A stretch of 33,792 nt of DNA from Hyphomicrobiales bacterium (GCA_021775455.1 JAJFHU010000002.1:1-33792); one strand, 5' to 3'; counted from the stretch's first letter, positions 14,847-24,168 are shown. Notes: generated from the letters alone by a model not told the origin. Program-made: numbers and translations.

Positions 14847-15171
14847 GAGAATGCTCCAATTTTTGGTGATTAGGATTGGCGTCTAGGTAAAGCTTGGGTG
14901 CTGCTTCAAACATTTCACGACATTCCCGCGAGCAAAAATAGTAGACATTACCGGCGTGGACGCTGGGTTTTGCATTGTCAGTCGCAACTGTTTTTCCGCA
15001 AACGGGATCGGTATCCCGGTTTGGGGGTACCCAGTCTGATCTGGGATTGCCAATTTCATTTTGGCTCCCTCTATTAGCGCGGTTGCGTCCCATCACATGT
15101 GCACCGCAGCTAATTCGCATAACTAGTAAAATCAAGGCTGCCCAAATGATGAAATAAAGTAGTGCTTCCAT
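14839..15171 (-). CDS. Membrane-anchored YHS-domain protein
   Basis: A 110-residue protein with one N-terminal helix (MEALLYFIIWAALILLVMRI), then CGAHVMGRN, and a C-terminal YHS domain with DPVCGKTV and YYFCSRECREMFEAAP, the Cys set that binds a soft metal. The start at 15171 is preferred over 15210 because GGAGG lies six bases before it and the helix starts there. It is first in the YHS, DUF5676, ATPase unit and may capture metal for the pump, whose own YHS domain is similar (inference). The unit runs away from the 46-bp motif at 15320-15365. Confidence 0.85.
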   Translation of the reverse strand: MEALLYFIIWAALILLVMRISCGAHVMGRNRANRGSQNEIGNPRSDWVPPNRDTDPVCGKTVATDNAKPSVHAGNVYYFCSRECREMFEAAPKLYLDANPNHQKLEHSHA

Positions 15172-15319
15172 GATATCCTCCGCTGTTCCGGTTTCGATGT
15201 TTGCTGCCACAGCTTTGAACTTTTAGGCAGCCTCATGGTATTGCTCTTCGCTAGGAAACGTTGCGTGCTCTTGTTGTATTTATCTATTGTAACCGATTGA
15301 TAACGGCCATTTGGTTCTC

Positions 15320-15365
15320 GGTAACGAAGTGTCACAAGCTCGGCGTCGGTTATGATCTGTTACAA
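15320..15365. promoter_or_regulatory. 46-bp composite operator, copy 1 (between YHS unit and two-component system)
   Basis: The site is built as GGTAAC-N5-GTCACAA-N11-GTTATGATCTGTTACAA. An element with identical order and spacing lies at 25232-25277; the two share all four blocks except one base. It ends 27 bases before TATAAT at 15393-15398, so it sits directly upstream of the response-regulator promoter, and it faces the YHS/DUF5676/ATPase unit on the other side. Repeated GTxACAA units fit dimer binding by an OmpR-type regulator. Assignment to the adjacent regulator is inference. Confidence 0.6.
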
Positions 15366-15392
15366 ATTTCTTTGCGATTGTGCCGGGCGACG

Positions 15393-15398
15393 TATAAT
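15393..15398 (+). promoter_or_regulatory. -10 hexamer of the two-component promoter; probably leaderless mRNA
   Basis: A perfect TATAAT lies nine bases before the response-regulator ATG at 15407, with a weak -35 (TTGCGA near 15372). Transcription would start at or within a few bases of the ATG, and no ribosome site is visible, so the transcript is probably leaderless. Confidence 0.5.
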
Positions 15399-15406
15399 TT
15401 ACCTTT

Positions 15407-16165
15407 ATGATCGCATCGGACACAGAACCAACTGCTCACATCCTGGTTGTGGATGATGATCGCGAAATTCGCGATCTTCTCGCGCGGTTTCTTGCCAAAC
15501 ATGGTTTTAGAGTTACGACAGCCCAGGACGGCAAGGAAATGCACCGGGCCTTAGCAGATTGGGGTATCGATCTGGTTGTCCTCGATTTGATGCTACCTGG
15601 AGAGGACGGTCTTTCGCTGTGCAGGAATTTACGGGCCAAATCACAGATACCAGTCATCATGCTGACAATGATGGGTGAGGAAACTGATCGAATAGTAGGT
15701 CTCGAAATGGGTGCCGACGACTATATTGCCAAGCCGTTCAATCCGCGTGAGCTGCTGGCGCGGATGAAGGCAGTTCTACGTCGAACGAACAGTGTCACTG
15801 CTGCTGGCAACCGCTTCAGCCCGGCGAGCTACAAAACGTTGCGCTTCAACGGGTGGGCGCTTGATCTGGCGCTGCGTCGACTCGAATCTCCGCAACAATT
15901 GATTGTCGAACTAACGTCTGGTGAGTTTGAAACCCTGATTGCTCTGGTCGAGCACCCGCAAAGGGTGTTGAGCAGGGATCAACTCCTTGATCTCACACAC
16001 AGTCGTGTTGAGGTTCCATTCGACCGTAGTGTGGACATGCAGATCAGCCGACTACGCCACAAGATTGAGGTTGATCCAAAAAAACCCGAGCTGATTAAGA
16101 CGGTGCGGGGCGGCGGTTATGTATTTGCAGGAGTTGTAACCCATGATGACCCGATTGATACCTGA
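15407..16165 (+). CDS. OmpR/PhoB-family response regulator
   Basis: A 252-residue two-component regulator. The receiver domain (about 10-125) has the acidic cluster VVDDD at 14-18, phospho-acceptor Asp60 in VLDLMLPGEDG and Lys109 in YIAKPF. The C-terminal winged helix (about 150-243) has ELTSGEFETLIALVEHPQRV and VDMQISRLRHKIE then VRGGGYVF, typical of OmpR-type DNA binding. It overlaps the sensor gene by 23 bases. The 46-bp motif upstream and at 25232-25277 suggests that it controls itself, the copper-pump unit, the phosphoketolase and the 46-aa peptide. The signal sensed cannot be read; metal or envelope stress is a guess from context. Confidence 0.93.
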   Translation: MIASDTEPTAHILVVDDDREIRDLLARFLAKHGFRVTTAQDGKEMHRALADWGIDLVVLDLMLPGEDGLSLCRNLRAKSQIPVIMLTMMGEETDRIVGLEMGADDYIAKPFNPRELLARMKAVLRRTNSVTAAGNRFSPASYKTLRFNGWALDLALRRLESPQQLIVELTSGEFETLIALVEHPQRVLSRDQLLDLTHSRVEVPFDRSVDMQISRLRHKIEVDPKKPELIKTVRGGGYVFAGVVTHDDPIDT

Positions 16166-17516
16166 TACCCTGGCAGCCCAAATGTTCTTGGTGCTTACCA
16201 TCGGCCTGATGTTGTCACATGCACTCAGTGTTGCTTTGTATTTTAACGACCGGACCAGCGCTCTACTCACTACCGGTGGTGAACACACTGCTGAACGGAT
16301 CGTGTCGATCAGCGAGATAATCAATCGGGCACCTCAGATCGACCGGCAGCAGATGGTAGCATCAGCGGATCAATCAAAGTTGCACGTTACCTGGTCGCCG
16401 GAGTCGGTAATTGATACTGAATCGGATGATAGCAGGCAGGTCACTATTTTTCGGGACGCCTTGGTTAAACATTTTGAAAAGACTAAAGACCCAATGTTCC
16501 GAATTGCTATTGTCGACAGGGTAGAAGGCGGCTCTTGGCAGGATCATTTCCAAAAAGCACACCAAGGGAAAAAACCTGGAGCGACACTTATGGTCTCGCT
16601 TCAGGCAAAAGATGGTAGCTGGCTGAACTTTGCCGCACCGACCGGGCCCATTGAGTCTTTCTGGACTTTACGGTTTGTGCTCTCATTGCTGGTGATGCTG
16701 CTGGCAGTAATGGTTTTTGCAGCATTTGCGGTGCGCAAATTGACCAAGCCAATTATCACATTCGCAAGTGCTGCGCGTGAGCTTGGTTTCAACCTGAATG
16801 CACCTTCTTTACCCGAAGTCGGTGCATCGGAAATTCGCAATACCGCGCATGCGTTTAACAAGATGCAAGATCGGATCAAGCGTTTGATCGAGGACCGCAC
16901 CCGAATGGTCGCCGCAATATCCCACGATCTCGGGACACCGATTACACGATTGCGGTTGCGCGCCGAGTTTGTTGAGAACGAAGAACAGCAAAAAAAAATG
17001 TTGAGCGACCTTGATGACATGGAGGTGATGGTGAATTCAGTCATGTCTTTCGCTCGCAATGAGGCAAGCCGTGAACCCCGAGCAGCGGTGGATATTCGGA
17101 CGCTCTTAAGACGTATTTGCGATGACAAGGTCGATGCGGGTGACTCTGTAAAGCTGGATGCCGATGGCGAAGCGGTCCGTTATGTGTGTCAGCCGGTGGC
17201 AATGCGCCGTGCGTTGACAAATCTGATCAACAATGCCGTGAACTACGGACACGAAGCCCGGGTATCCCTACAAGCGCTGGAGTCTGGTATCGAGATACAA
17301 ATAGACGATGATGGCCCTGGCATCCCAGAAGAATCTCAAGCGGATGTTTTTAAGCCATTTCATCGGTTGGAACGGTCACGGAATCGGGAAACCGGTGGTG
17401 TAGGCCTTGGTCTAAGTGTTGCCAGGACAATAATCCGTGGGCACGGTGGTGAAATATGGCTGAAAAATCGAAGCGAGGGTGGACTTCGAGTTACGGTGAG
17501 TTTGCCATTGCAGTGA
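16143..17516 (+). CDS. EnvZ-like sensor histidine kinase
   Basis: A 457-residue inner-membrane kinase and partner of the preceding regulator. Helix 1 (about 11-34), a periplasmic sensor region of about 135 residues without Cys or His clusters, helix 2 (about 175-197), a HAMP domain (about 198-250), the phospho-acceptor His261 in AAISHDLGTPITRLRLR, and the ATPase domain with NLINNAVNYG, DDDGPGIP and GGVGLGLS. The ATG at 16143 has AGGAG nine bases upstream; the adjacent ATG at 16146 is equally possible. A periplasmic domain poor in Cys, His and Met argues against direct copper sensing of the CusS kind. Confidence 0.93.
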   Translation: MMTRLIPDTLAAQMFLVLTIGLMLSHALSVALYFNDRTSALLTTGGEHTAERIVSISEIINRAPQIDRQQMVASADQSKLHVTWSPESVIDTESDDSRQVTIFRDALVKHFEKTKDPMFRIAIVDRVEGGSWQDHFQKAHQGKKPGATLMVSLQAKDGSWLNFAAPTGPIESFWTLRFVLSLLVMLLAVMVFAAFAVRKLTKPIITFASAARELGFNLNAPSLPEVGASEIRNTAHAFNKMQDRIKRLIEDRTRMVAAISHDLGTPITRLRLRAEFVENEEQQKKMLSDLDDMEVMVNSVMSFARNEASREPRAAVDIRTLLRRICDDKVDAGDSVKLDADGEAVRYVCQPVAMRRALTNLINNAVNYGHEARVSLQALESGIEIQIDDDGPGIPEESQADVFKPFHRLERSRNRETGGVGLGLSVARTIIRGHGGEIWLKNRSEGGLRVTVSLPLQ

Positions 17517-17645
17517 AGGGTAATCAACCACAATACAAAGGGCATGAATTAAACTGCAAACAAACATCTGTCCCTTCTCGTTCATCTTCTAAAACTAGGC
17601 GATGATGACATTGTGTATCGAACTGAATCCTGAATTGCTGAGCCA

Positions 17646-18563
17646 ATGACACTCTTCACGACAAGCAAGATCCTGTTTGCGATGTTTCTTTGGGCAATCT
17701 GCTATCCGCTGATCACGGTTGGCATTGTGTATGCACCGCACATCACTTTTGCCGCATTGCGCGCTGCACTAGCCGGGCTGGTCCTTTTAGGGCTCGCGGT
17801 TGCAATGCGCCGCCCATTTCCACGGGGCATCAAAATCTGGGCAACACTGGCCATGGTAGGATTTGGCGCCACCAGTCTTGGGTATATTGGGATGTTTCAC
17901 GCTGCTGAATATGTCTCGCCGGGAATTGCCACGGTCATTGCCAACTCACAGCCGCTAATGGCGGCGGGATTGGCGAGTGTCGTGCTGGGTGAGCGGCTGA
18001 CGGCATGGGGCAAAGTTGGGCTGTTTCTTGGTTTCTTGGGTATTGTGATTATTGCGGTTCCGCGGATTATTGCTGGCGGCCAGGACAGTTATGTCATCGG
18101 CGTCGCCTATATCGTTTTGGCGGCTGTGGGAATTACCATCAGCAATGTAATGCTCAAACGGATTGCAGGCGTGGTCGATCCGATGATGGCAATCGGATTG
18201 CAACTACTAATCGGCGGTGTTCCTCTGGCAATTGTGGCGGGTATTGTGGAAGATCCAATATCAATCCAGTGGTCGATCACCTTTGTTTCTGTCCTGCTGG
18301 CACTGGCCCTGTTTGGGTCGGCGCTCGTTTATGTCGTCTGGGCATCGGTTCTGAACGAAGTGCCCCTAAGTAGTGCAAATGCGTTCAGTTTTCTGGTGCC
18401 TATTTTCGGACTCGCAATGGGCACGATGTTTTACGGTGAAACCCTGGGCTGGCCTGAGATGATAGGGATTGTCCTTGCTGTTATCGGCGTTGCAGTGGTC
18501 ACTCAAAAAGGTATCGTGCCGTCCGGCAAATTTTCGAGACAACCAATCGACACGTCGACTTGA
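17646..18563 (+). CDS. DMT-superfamily exporter (EamA-type)
   Basis: A 305-residue inner-membrane protein with ten predicted helices in two EamA repeats (about 10-135 and 150-285). Signatures include the first-repeat end ATVIANSQPLMAAGLASVVLGERL and the second-repeat end SSANAFSFLVPIFGLAMGTM with FYGETL. Such proteins export metabolites such as amino acids or nucleosides; the substrate is not predictable. It starts 129 bases after the sensor kinase and could share its transcript. No strong ribosome site was seen before the ATG. Confidence 0.87.
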   Translation: MTLFTTSKILFAMFLWAICYPLITVGIVYAPHITFAALRAALAGLVLLGLAVAMRRPFPRGIKIWATLAMVGFGATSLGYIGMFHAAEYVSPGIATVIANSQPLMAAGLASVVLGERLTAWGKVGLFLGFLGIVIIAVPRIIAGGQDSYVIGVAYIVLAAVGITISNVMLKRIAGVVDPMMAIGLQLLIGGVPLAIVAGIVEDPISIQWSITFVSVLLALALFGSALVYVVWASVLNEVPLSSANAFSFLVPIFGLAMGTMFYGETLGWPEMIGIVLAVIGVAVVTQKGIVPSGKFSRQPIDTST

Positions 18564-18697
18564 TGCAGATTTCCGCTCTTCTGGTAGGGGCCTTTGCGTA
18601 GTGTATTGGTTTTCGCCGACCCTTTGACTAATATCTACGAAGAAGGCATTGCCACGCCAGCACCTGGCTGCATATCTTCAAACCAGAGGATCAAATT

Positions 18698-19384
18698 GTG
18701 TGTATGTCTGCACCCGTTAGTTTTGCCGCCAGTGTATTCCTGGTGGGGGGTGGCACGATGATCTCGATCGCAGCCTGGCAGAAAAATCTGCGCTACCTAC
18801 CAATCGCCCTGATGCCGCTTTTCGCTGGATTGCAACAGTTCATGGAAGGTAATGTTTGGCTTGGGATGAACGCGAATGATTCGTTCACGGTGCTTTGGGG
18901 CGCGCTGGGATTCATTTTTTTTACCTGGTTCATGTGGCCGATCTGGATTCCTTTTTCCATCTATGTGCTGGAACCCGATGAAAGTCGGCGCAAACCGCTA
19001 CTTCTGATACTGACTGCAATCGGTCTGCTGTTCGGTCTACTACTTTATGTTCCACACGGGCTGAACAGCGACATGGTAATTGTTGAGATAAACAACCAGT
19101 CATTGGCCTATGAGCGCTCGATGTGGCTTGACTATATGATGCCGCGCTGGTTGACCAATTCAATCTATCTGATTTTGATCATCGCGCCGCCACTGATGTC
19201 GCGTTATTTGCATTTGCGCTGGTTTGCATTGACGATTGTCGTGGTCGTCGTCGTCGATTTGCTGTTTCTACGCTACGCTTATATCTCATTCTTTTGCCTG
19301 CTGGCAGGCCTTGGCACTCTGCACCTGGTTTATATTGTTCTTCGTAATAAGTGCACACGCGAATGCCCGGTATTGTTCTCGTGA
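18698..19384 (+). CDS. DUF6629 family membrane protein
   Basis: A 228-residue membrane protein with seven or so helices. It begins MCMSAPVSFAASVFLVGGGT, matching the MCFSAxASFxA start typical of DUF6629 proteins, and continues with LPIALMPLFAGLQQFMEG. That N-terminus supports GTG 18698 as the start, with GAGGATC about eight bases upstream, rather than the ATG two codons later. Function of the family is unknown. The C-terminus is Cys-containing (NKCTRECPVLFS). It faces the convergent PRPP-synthetase-like gene. Confidence 0.75.
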   Translation: MCMSAPVSFAASVFLVGGGTMISIAAWQKNLRYLPIALMPLFAGLQQFMEGNVWLGMNANDSFTVLWGALGFIFFTWFMWPIWIPFSIYVLEPDESRRKPLLLILTAIGLLFGLLLYVPHGLNSDMVIVEINNQSLAYERSMWLDYMMPRWLTNSIYLILIIAPPLMSRYLHLRWFALTIVVVVVVDLLFLRYAYISFFCLLAGLGTLHLVYIVLRNKCTRECPVLFS

Positions 19385-19459
19385 GGTCCTGAAACTGTGA
19401 TGTGAAAAGCATTTCTCGCCACAAATATCGAAGACCGGGCCCAGAGGATTTGCGATCTA

Positions 19460-20350
19460 TTACGTCGGTGTCACATCGGAAATCCCGGCTGCCAACAGTC
19501 CTGAAACATCTATCTGGTTGCTGTCATGGGTAATGGTGTTGCTGGTTACGATGCGCCCTGCTCCAGCAAATTTGAGATCGGTATAGGCATTCTGGGCAAA
19601 GACGGCGTGAATACCTATGCAAATCGGGGCAGGTAAATTGACAGCTTTCAAATGCTGAACCGTCTCAATCATTGTCCGGGCGGTTGAGATAATATCATCA
19701 ATCAAGACCGGAGTGCAATTTTTCCATTTATCAATTTGAGGCACTGACACTTCAACATCCCGGTCGCCCTTGCGCGTCTTATTAAGAACGATAAAATGTG
19801 CCGCTGCATCCAATGCAACAGCGCCAACCCATTGCTCACTTTCACCGTCGGGGCCGACGACAAGCGGATTTTGGACATTTTTTTTCAGCCATGTTGAAAG
19901 CAACGGTGCAGCATGAACGGCTTTGGCCGGGATAGAGTATATTTCACTAAGAAATTTGTATCGATGCAGATGAGGATCGATGGTCACCAGCCAATCAAAC
20001 CACTGATCAAGGGTGTGGGCGAAGTGAACCGACGTAATACTCTCACCGGGATTAAACCTTTTGTCCTGACGCATGTAACCCAGATAGGGGCTTACCAGAC
20101 CAATCTCTGTTGCTCCGAGTTTTCGCAACGCACCTGCGGCAAAAATCAGAGGTAAGACTTTGCCATCCGGCTGATCCAATGAGCTAACGATGATCGTTTG
20201 TTTGCCCTTCGGCGATGTCAGGATGCGGACGTAGTGTTCACCGTCAGGAAACTGCCGAAGTTCCAGCTGGCCATTTTCCATGCTGCGCTCACGGGCAATT
20301 TTGCCGGCGATTTCTTCGTTACCGGGGAGTGCAAATACAATACCGCTCAT
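19460..20350 (-). CDS. prs: Ribose-phosphate diphosphokinase-like protein
   Basis: A 296-residue cytoplasmic protein of the PRPP synthetase family, which interconverts ribose 5-phosphate plus ATP and PRPP plus AMP. Visible family blocks are ELRQFPDGEHYVRI, GYMRQDKRFNPGESITS, DPHLHR and the PRPP loop VLIDDIISTARTMIE, a variant of the usual DDxxxTGxT (START here). It is shorter than housekeeping Prs (about 315). Its ATG overlaps the stop of the phosphorylase gene (ATGA) and has GGAG seven bases upstream. Tight coupling to an AMP-phosphorylase-type enzyme suggests nucleotide breakdown or salvage rather than general PRPP supply, possibly feeding pentose phosphate to the nearby phosphoketolase (inference). 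Confidence 0.85.
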   Translation of the reverse strand: MSGIVFALPGNEEIAGKIARERSMENGQLELRQFPDGEHYVRILTSPKGKQTIIVSSLDQPDGKVLPLIFAAGALRKLGATEIGLVSPYLGYMRQDKRFNPGESITSVHFAHTLDQWFDWLVTIDPHLHRYKFLSEIYSIPAKAVHAAPLLSTWLKKNVQNPLVVGPDGESEQWVGAVALDAAAHFIVLNKTRKGDRDVEVSVPQIDKWKNCTPVLIDDIISTARTMIETVQHLKAVNLPAPICIGIHAVFAQNAYTDLKFAGAGRIVTSNTITHDSNQIDVSGLLAAGISDVTPT

Positions 20351-21864
20351 TTTGGTTCTCCTATTTCCACAATGACTTTACGGGCGGACACATAATCAAA
20401 TGCATACTCCAGTGCAGCTTTTGTCTGGGCGTGCACCGTCAGAAGATCCTGTCCATTTTGCAATACCTCACCAAGCCTGACGTGGAAATCTACACCAGCG
20501 GCCGGGACATCAGGTGCACCAGCTAATTTGGCCAGTTTTGCCAACCGTCGGTTGTCGATTGAATGCACAACGCCATTGTGTGCAGCCTTTAGAGATTGGT
20601 GATATGCGGCTGATGGCGGCTGCCGCATTCCGCCCTGGGCATCACAAATTCGTTGGAATTTGTTCCAAGCCTTTCCGTTTTCAAGGGTTTCAAGCGCTAG
20701 CTGATTACCACCTCCAGATTTGGATTTTTCTGCCAGGTCGATCAATGCACCGGCTAATGTGACGGCCCTTTGTTTGAGATCCTGCGGTGCGTCTACTGCG
20801 TTGTTCAGCACTGACAGCACGTCACGTGCCTCTAGAGCCGGGCCAATACCTCGCCCAACCGGTTGACTTCCGTCTGATTGAATGATGGCAGTTTTTATAT
20901 CGAAGGCATTGGCGACATCACGCAACATTTTGCCAAGAAATTCGGCATCCTTCAGTGATCTGATTTTCGCGGTCGCACCGACTGGCAGATCCAACACCAA
21001 ATGGGTTGAACCGGCGGCAATTTTTTTTGATAAAATTGAGGCAACCAATTGGCCTTCACTATCGATTTCAAGAGCCCGCTCAACAGCAATCAAAATGTCA
21101 TCTGCAGGACTTAGATCTACCGAACCACCCCAAACAATACAGCCATTCTCTTTTTCGACAACGCGACGCATGGTTGCGATATCAAGGTCAACGGGTGCCA
21201 GGGTTTCCATCATATCGGCGGTGCCTGCCGGAGAGGTAATTGCCCGTGATGATGTTTTTGGCATGGTGAAACCACAGGCGGCGACGATTGCAACAACAAT
21301 CGGAGTGGTGCGATTACCAGGCAATCCGCCAACGCAGTGCTTGTCGACGATTTTCGTATTACCCCAGTCAATGCGTTGCCCAACATCCACCATGCTTTGC
21401 GTAAGGTCGACGGTCTCAGAAATTTCCAAGCCTCGCGCTGCGCATGCGGTGAGGAATGCTGCAAGGTGAATGTTGGAATATTTTTTTGCTGCGATATCAC
21501 TGATAATGTTTGACAGTTGGGGTTGTGTGAGTCGCTTGCCAAAAATTTTCCCCCTGACTTGGCTGAGAGAATTCAATGCATCTAGGTGACTAACACGGAT
21601 CAATTCATCGCCCATCCACCCGTGTTGTCTCCATGCGTGTTCGGACAAACCCGCTTCTCCTCGTTGTAGTAGAATGTTACCGCTGACATGGTTTACGGTT
21701 GCGACCAATGAGGTTTGCCCAATATCAACCTGGACTCTCGTGTGCTGAGCGAGACCTTCACTGAGGCATACGTGGCAATCATCGCGCATGAACAGCACGG
21801 TTTCACCATGGGTATCGATGCCTAGCCGCTTCAGTCGCAAAGTGTTGCTCTTCGTGTTGCTCAT
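20347..21864 (-). CDS. Thymidine phosphorylase family protein, AMP-phosphorylase type
   Basis: A 505-residue enzyme with a double-psi-barrel-like N-terminal extension (about 1-85), the helical and alpha/beta phosphorylase domains, and a C-terminal domain. The motif KHCVGGLPGNRTTPIV at 175-190 matches the GGVPGNR form of archaeal AMP phosphorylases rather than the GGVGD form of DeoA, and the length (about 500 versus 440) agrees. AMP phosphorylase turns NMP plus phosphate into base plus ribose 1,5-bisphosphate. The later archaeal steps (isomerase, RuBisCO) are absent here. It lies 16 bases after the beta-CASP gene and overlaps the PRPP-synthetase-like gene. Substrate (NMP versus nucleoside) is not certain. 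Confidence 0.85.
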   Translation of the reverse strand: MSNTKSNTLRLKRLGIDTHGETVLFMRDDCHVCLSEGLAQHTRVQVDIGQTSLVATVNHVSGNILLQRGEAGLSEHAWRQHGWMGDELIRVSHLDALNSLSQVRGKIFGKRLTQPQLSNIISDIAAKKYSNIHLAAFLTACAARGLEISETVDLTQSMVDVGQRIDWGNTKIVDKHCVGGLPGNRTTPIVVAIVAACGFTMPKTSSRAITSPAGTADMMETLAPVDLDIATMRRVVEKENGCIVWGGSVDLSPADDILIAVERALEIDSEGQLVASILSKKIAAGSTHLVLDLPVGATAKIRSLKDAEFLGKMLRDVANAFDIKTAIIQSDGSQPVGRGIGPALEARDVLSVLNNAVDAPQDLKQRAVTLAGALIDLAEKSKSGGGNQLALETLENGKAWNKFQRICDAQGGMRQPPSAAYHQSLKAAHNGVVHSIDNRRLAKLAKLAGAPDVPAAGVDFHVRLGEVLQNGQDLLTVHAQTKAALEYAFDYVSARKVIVEIGEPK

Positions 21865-21880
21865 GATGCAGGGTCGGCTT

Positions 21881-23239
21881 TCATGTTAAATCAACGCTTT
21901 GTCTGTATTTCGGTATGGTGCAGTCCCACCCCAGTTCATTGATGATACGACGCTCAAGCGCTGTTGACGATTCCTGTTCTCCATGGATGATGAAAGTTTT
22001 TCGCGGCGGCATTTTGAAGTTTCCCAGCCAAGTCATTGTCTCATTCGAATCTGCGTGGGCAGAAAGCATATGAAGGGCGGAAACCTCTGCCCTGATTGGG
22101 ACCTGTTTGCCAAAAATTTTGATGTGCTTGGCGCCTCGAGTCATTGCCGCTCCCCGGGTCCCGGCGGCTTGGTAACCTGCAAACAGGATAGCGTTCTTTT
22201 TATCCGGGCCGTAATGACGAATGTGGTGGAGGATACGCCCACCTGTGGCCATGCCACTGGCCGAGAGTATGATCTTGGGCACTCTATTGAAGGATAGTTG
22301 CTTGGATTCGTCTGTACGGCGGGTGTATTTTGCAACTTCGCAAGCGGCGTTACATTCATCCGCTGTCAACCGGTGTTCATCCATATGCGCGCAAAAGATG
22401 TTGCTTGCGTTTATCGCCATTGGGCTATCCAGAAAGACGGGTAGATTTGGAATTGTTTGCGCGACTTTTAGTTTCCAAATTTGAAACAGTAAACTTTGCG
22501 CCCTACCAACTGCGAAGGAGGGAATTACGACTGTGCCGCCTCTTGACGTGACCCGTTTAATCAATTCTGCAAGAATAGTTGCCGGATCACCCGGCTCGTG
22601 CACCCGGTTTCCATAGGTGGATTCCATCAGCAGATAGTCGCATTCTTCAATCGGTAATGGATCAACCATCACCGGATCGTCATAGCGCCCGAGATCACCA
22701 GAAAACACAATCTTCGTGGTTCCGATAGTGAGTTCAATTGTGGCCGCGCCCAAAATATGACCTGCCGGTCTGAACAATGCAGAAATGCGGGAGGTAATGC
22801 TGGCGGGCTCAAGAAACTCAACTGGGTTGAAATGTTTCATGCAGCTCTCAGCATCCTTTTGATTATACAAGGGCTTTGCAGGTCGGTGTCTGGAATAGCC
22901 CTTTCGGTTGGCGTACTCAGCTTCGCGTTCCTGAATGTGACCGCTATCAGCTAGCAAAATCGTGCAAAGATCTTTTGTGGCTGACGTTGTAATGATTGGC
23001 CCTTTGTATCCCTCTTTGCAGAGTACAGGGATGTAGCCAGAGTGATCCATATGGGCGTGTGTCAGTAAAACCGCATCAATCTGGGATGAGTTAATTGGAA
23101 GTGGGTTCCAGTTTCTTTCACGTAATTTTCGACCGCCCTGAAACAGACCGCAATCGACAAGCACGGATTTTCCCTGTGTTTCGATAAGGTATTTTGATCC
23201 GGTAACACTGCCAGCCCCACCAAGAAATGTAATATTCAT
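21881..23239 (-). CDS. Beta-CASP metallo-beta-lactamase-fold hydrolase (RNase-like)
   Basis: A 452-residue zinc hydrolase. HAHMDHSG at about 61-68, later FSGDLG and STYGNRVHE are the metallo-beta-lactamase motifs; SFAVGRAQSLLFQIW and the end segment with SAHADSNETMTWL and IIHGEQESS are the beta-CASP/RNA-specificity parts seen in CPSF-like ribonucleases. It probably cleaves RNA, which could supply NMPs to the phosphorylase next door (inference). The start is placed at 23239: AAAGGAG lies six bases before this ATG but touches the alternative ATG at 23245. It belongs to the run of minus-strand genes from 24675 to 19460. Confidence 0.88.
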   Translation of the reverse strand: MNITFLGGAGSVTGSKYLIETQGKSVLVDCGLFQGGRKLRERNWNPLPINSSQIDAVLLTHAHMDHSGYIPVLCKEGYKGPIITTSATKDLCTILLADSGHIQEREAEYANRKGYSRHRPAKPLYNQKDAESCMKHFNPVEFLEPASITSRISALFRPAGHILGAATIELTIGTTKIVFSGDLGRYDDPVMVDPLPIEECDYLLMESTYGNRVHEPGDPATILAELIKRVTSRGGTVVIPSFAVGRAQSLLFQIWKLKVAQTIPNLPVFLDSPMAINASNIFCAHMDEHRLTADECNAACEVAKYTRRTDESKQLSFNRVPKIILSASGMATGGRILHHIRHYGPDKKNAILFAGYQAAGTRGAAMTRGAKHIKIFGKQVPIRAEVSALHMLSAHADSNETMTWLGNFKMPPRKTFIIHGEQESSTALERRIINELGWDCTIPKYRQSVDLT

Positions 23240-23309
23240 CACCATCTCCTTTCTGGCCCGACCGTCTTCAACAGAATGGATCGGGCTAATGTTTCAATGG
23301 AGCTGTTCA

Positions 23310-23666
23310 TTAGCGTGCGTAGAACCCAGTGATGATCAATCCACTAACGATGGTTGATCCGATTACGGCAACAATTAGTGAATTGGCGTTGGCTGATTTG
23401 GTAAATTGGCTTTTCGACAAGATCCAGCCGATGACTAGAAACAGCAGAATAGCGAGGAGGCCATGGGTAACCCAGTGGTGGCCTGTTAAACCGACCATAA
23501 AACCGAGTACCGATTGGTTGGATTCCTTTAGAACAACCAGAAGCGCGCTCGCAAAACTTGTAAGGGAGTAGGAGTAACCAAATCCGGCGACTTGTGCGCC
23601 AATCACGTCAATAGTCCCAGCAGGTGCTGCTGGAGATACAGTCGTTCGTTTGATAGCCTTAGTCAT
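23310..23666 (-). CDS. Small membrane protein, unrecognised
   Basis: A 118-residue protein with three membrane helices (about YSYSLTSFASALLVVL, WVTHGLLAILLFLVIGWIL and SLIVAVIGSTIVSGLIITGF) after a polar N-terminus. No family was recognised. The ATG at 23666 has AGGAG eight bases upstream; the frame open to 23783 overlaps the gene before it and has no signal. It lies 14 bases after the preceding gene and 70 before the beta-CASP gene, so it is probably in the same operon. Confidence 0.75.
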   Translation of the reverse strand: MTKAIKRTTVSPAAPAGTIDVIGAQVAGFGYSYSLTSFASALLVVLKESNQSVLGFMVGLTGHHWVTHGLLAILLFLVIGWILSKSQFTKSANANSLIVAVIGSTIVSGLIITGFYAR

Positions 23667-23680
23667 TGTTTGATCTCCTG

Positions 23681-24166
23681 TTAAACCGGTTTTGCCATAA
23701 GGCCGACTTTGGTCCCCATGCTGATGAGTGCACCGGCGCCTTCCATGGCAAAGCCGATCAGAATGACAAAGGCTGCTACCCACAAAATCAATTTTCTACC
23801 ACCGATGGATTTCGCCGTATGCGAGGACGCTACAATGGGTAGAAAAGTTGCCAACAGCAGAAGCATGAAAAAAACGTGTTCCTTTGTTTCCATCACAAAA
23901 CTATGAGTAAATGGCCAAGGCCCAGCCTTGATGATCGCTTTGTCAATCGCGTATTGGGTGACGTACCAATATCCACCGACAATGTAAGTCAGCCACATAA
24001 GCACGGCGCTAATATAGCTAGCGGATCGCAATCGAGTCATGTTTCCCGGCCCTGCAATGTCAGGTCGCATGTTGAGAGCCTCAACAAAGGCCCAGACAGT
24101 TACCATGATCGCCAATGCACCAAATGTCGGATGAGCCAAAAGAATAATTTCATTAAGATACACCAT
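23681..24166 (-). CDS. Four-helix membrane protein, unrecognised
   Basis: A 161-residue inner-membrane protein with helices near 8-28, 50-70, 95-118 and 125-148. The second and third helices are joined by a loop rich in aromatics (YWYVTQYAIDKAIIKAGPWP) followed by HSFVMETKEHVFFMLL; His11, His88 and His97 lie near membrane borders and could hold haem, but this is only suggestive. GGAAGTAACC precedes the ATG. It starts two bases after the upstream gene's stop. No family was assigned. Confidence 0.78.
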   Translation of the reverse strand: MVYLNEIILLAHPTFGALAIMVTVWAFVEALNMRPDIAGPGNMTRLRSASYISAVLMWLTYIVGGYWYVTQYAIDKAIIKAGPWPFTHSFVMETKEHVFFMLLLLATFLPIVASSHTAKSIGGRKLILWVAAFVILIGFAMEGAGALISMGTKVGLMAKPV

Positions 24167-24168
24167 GG

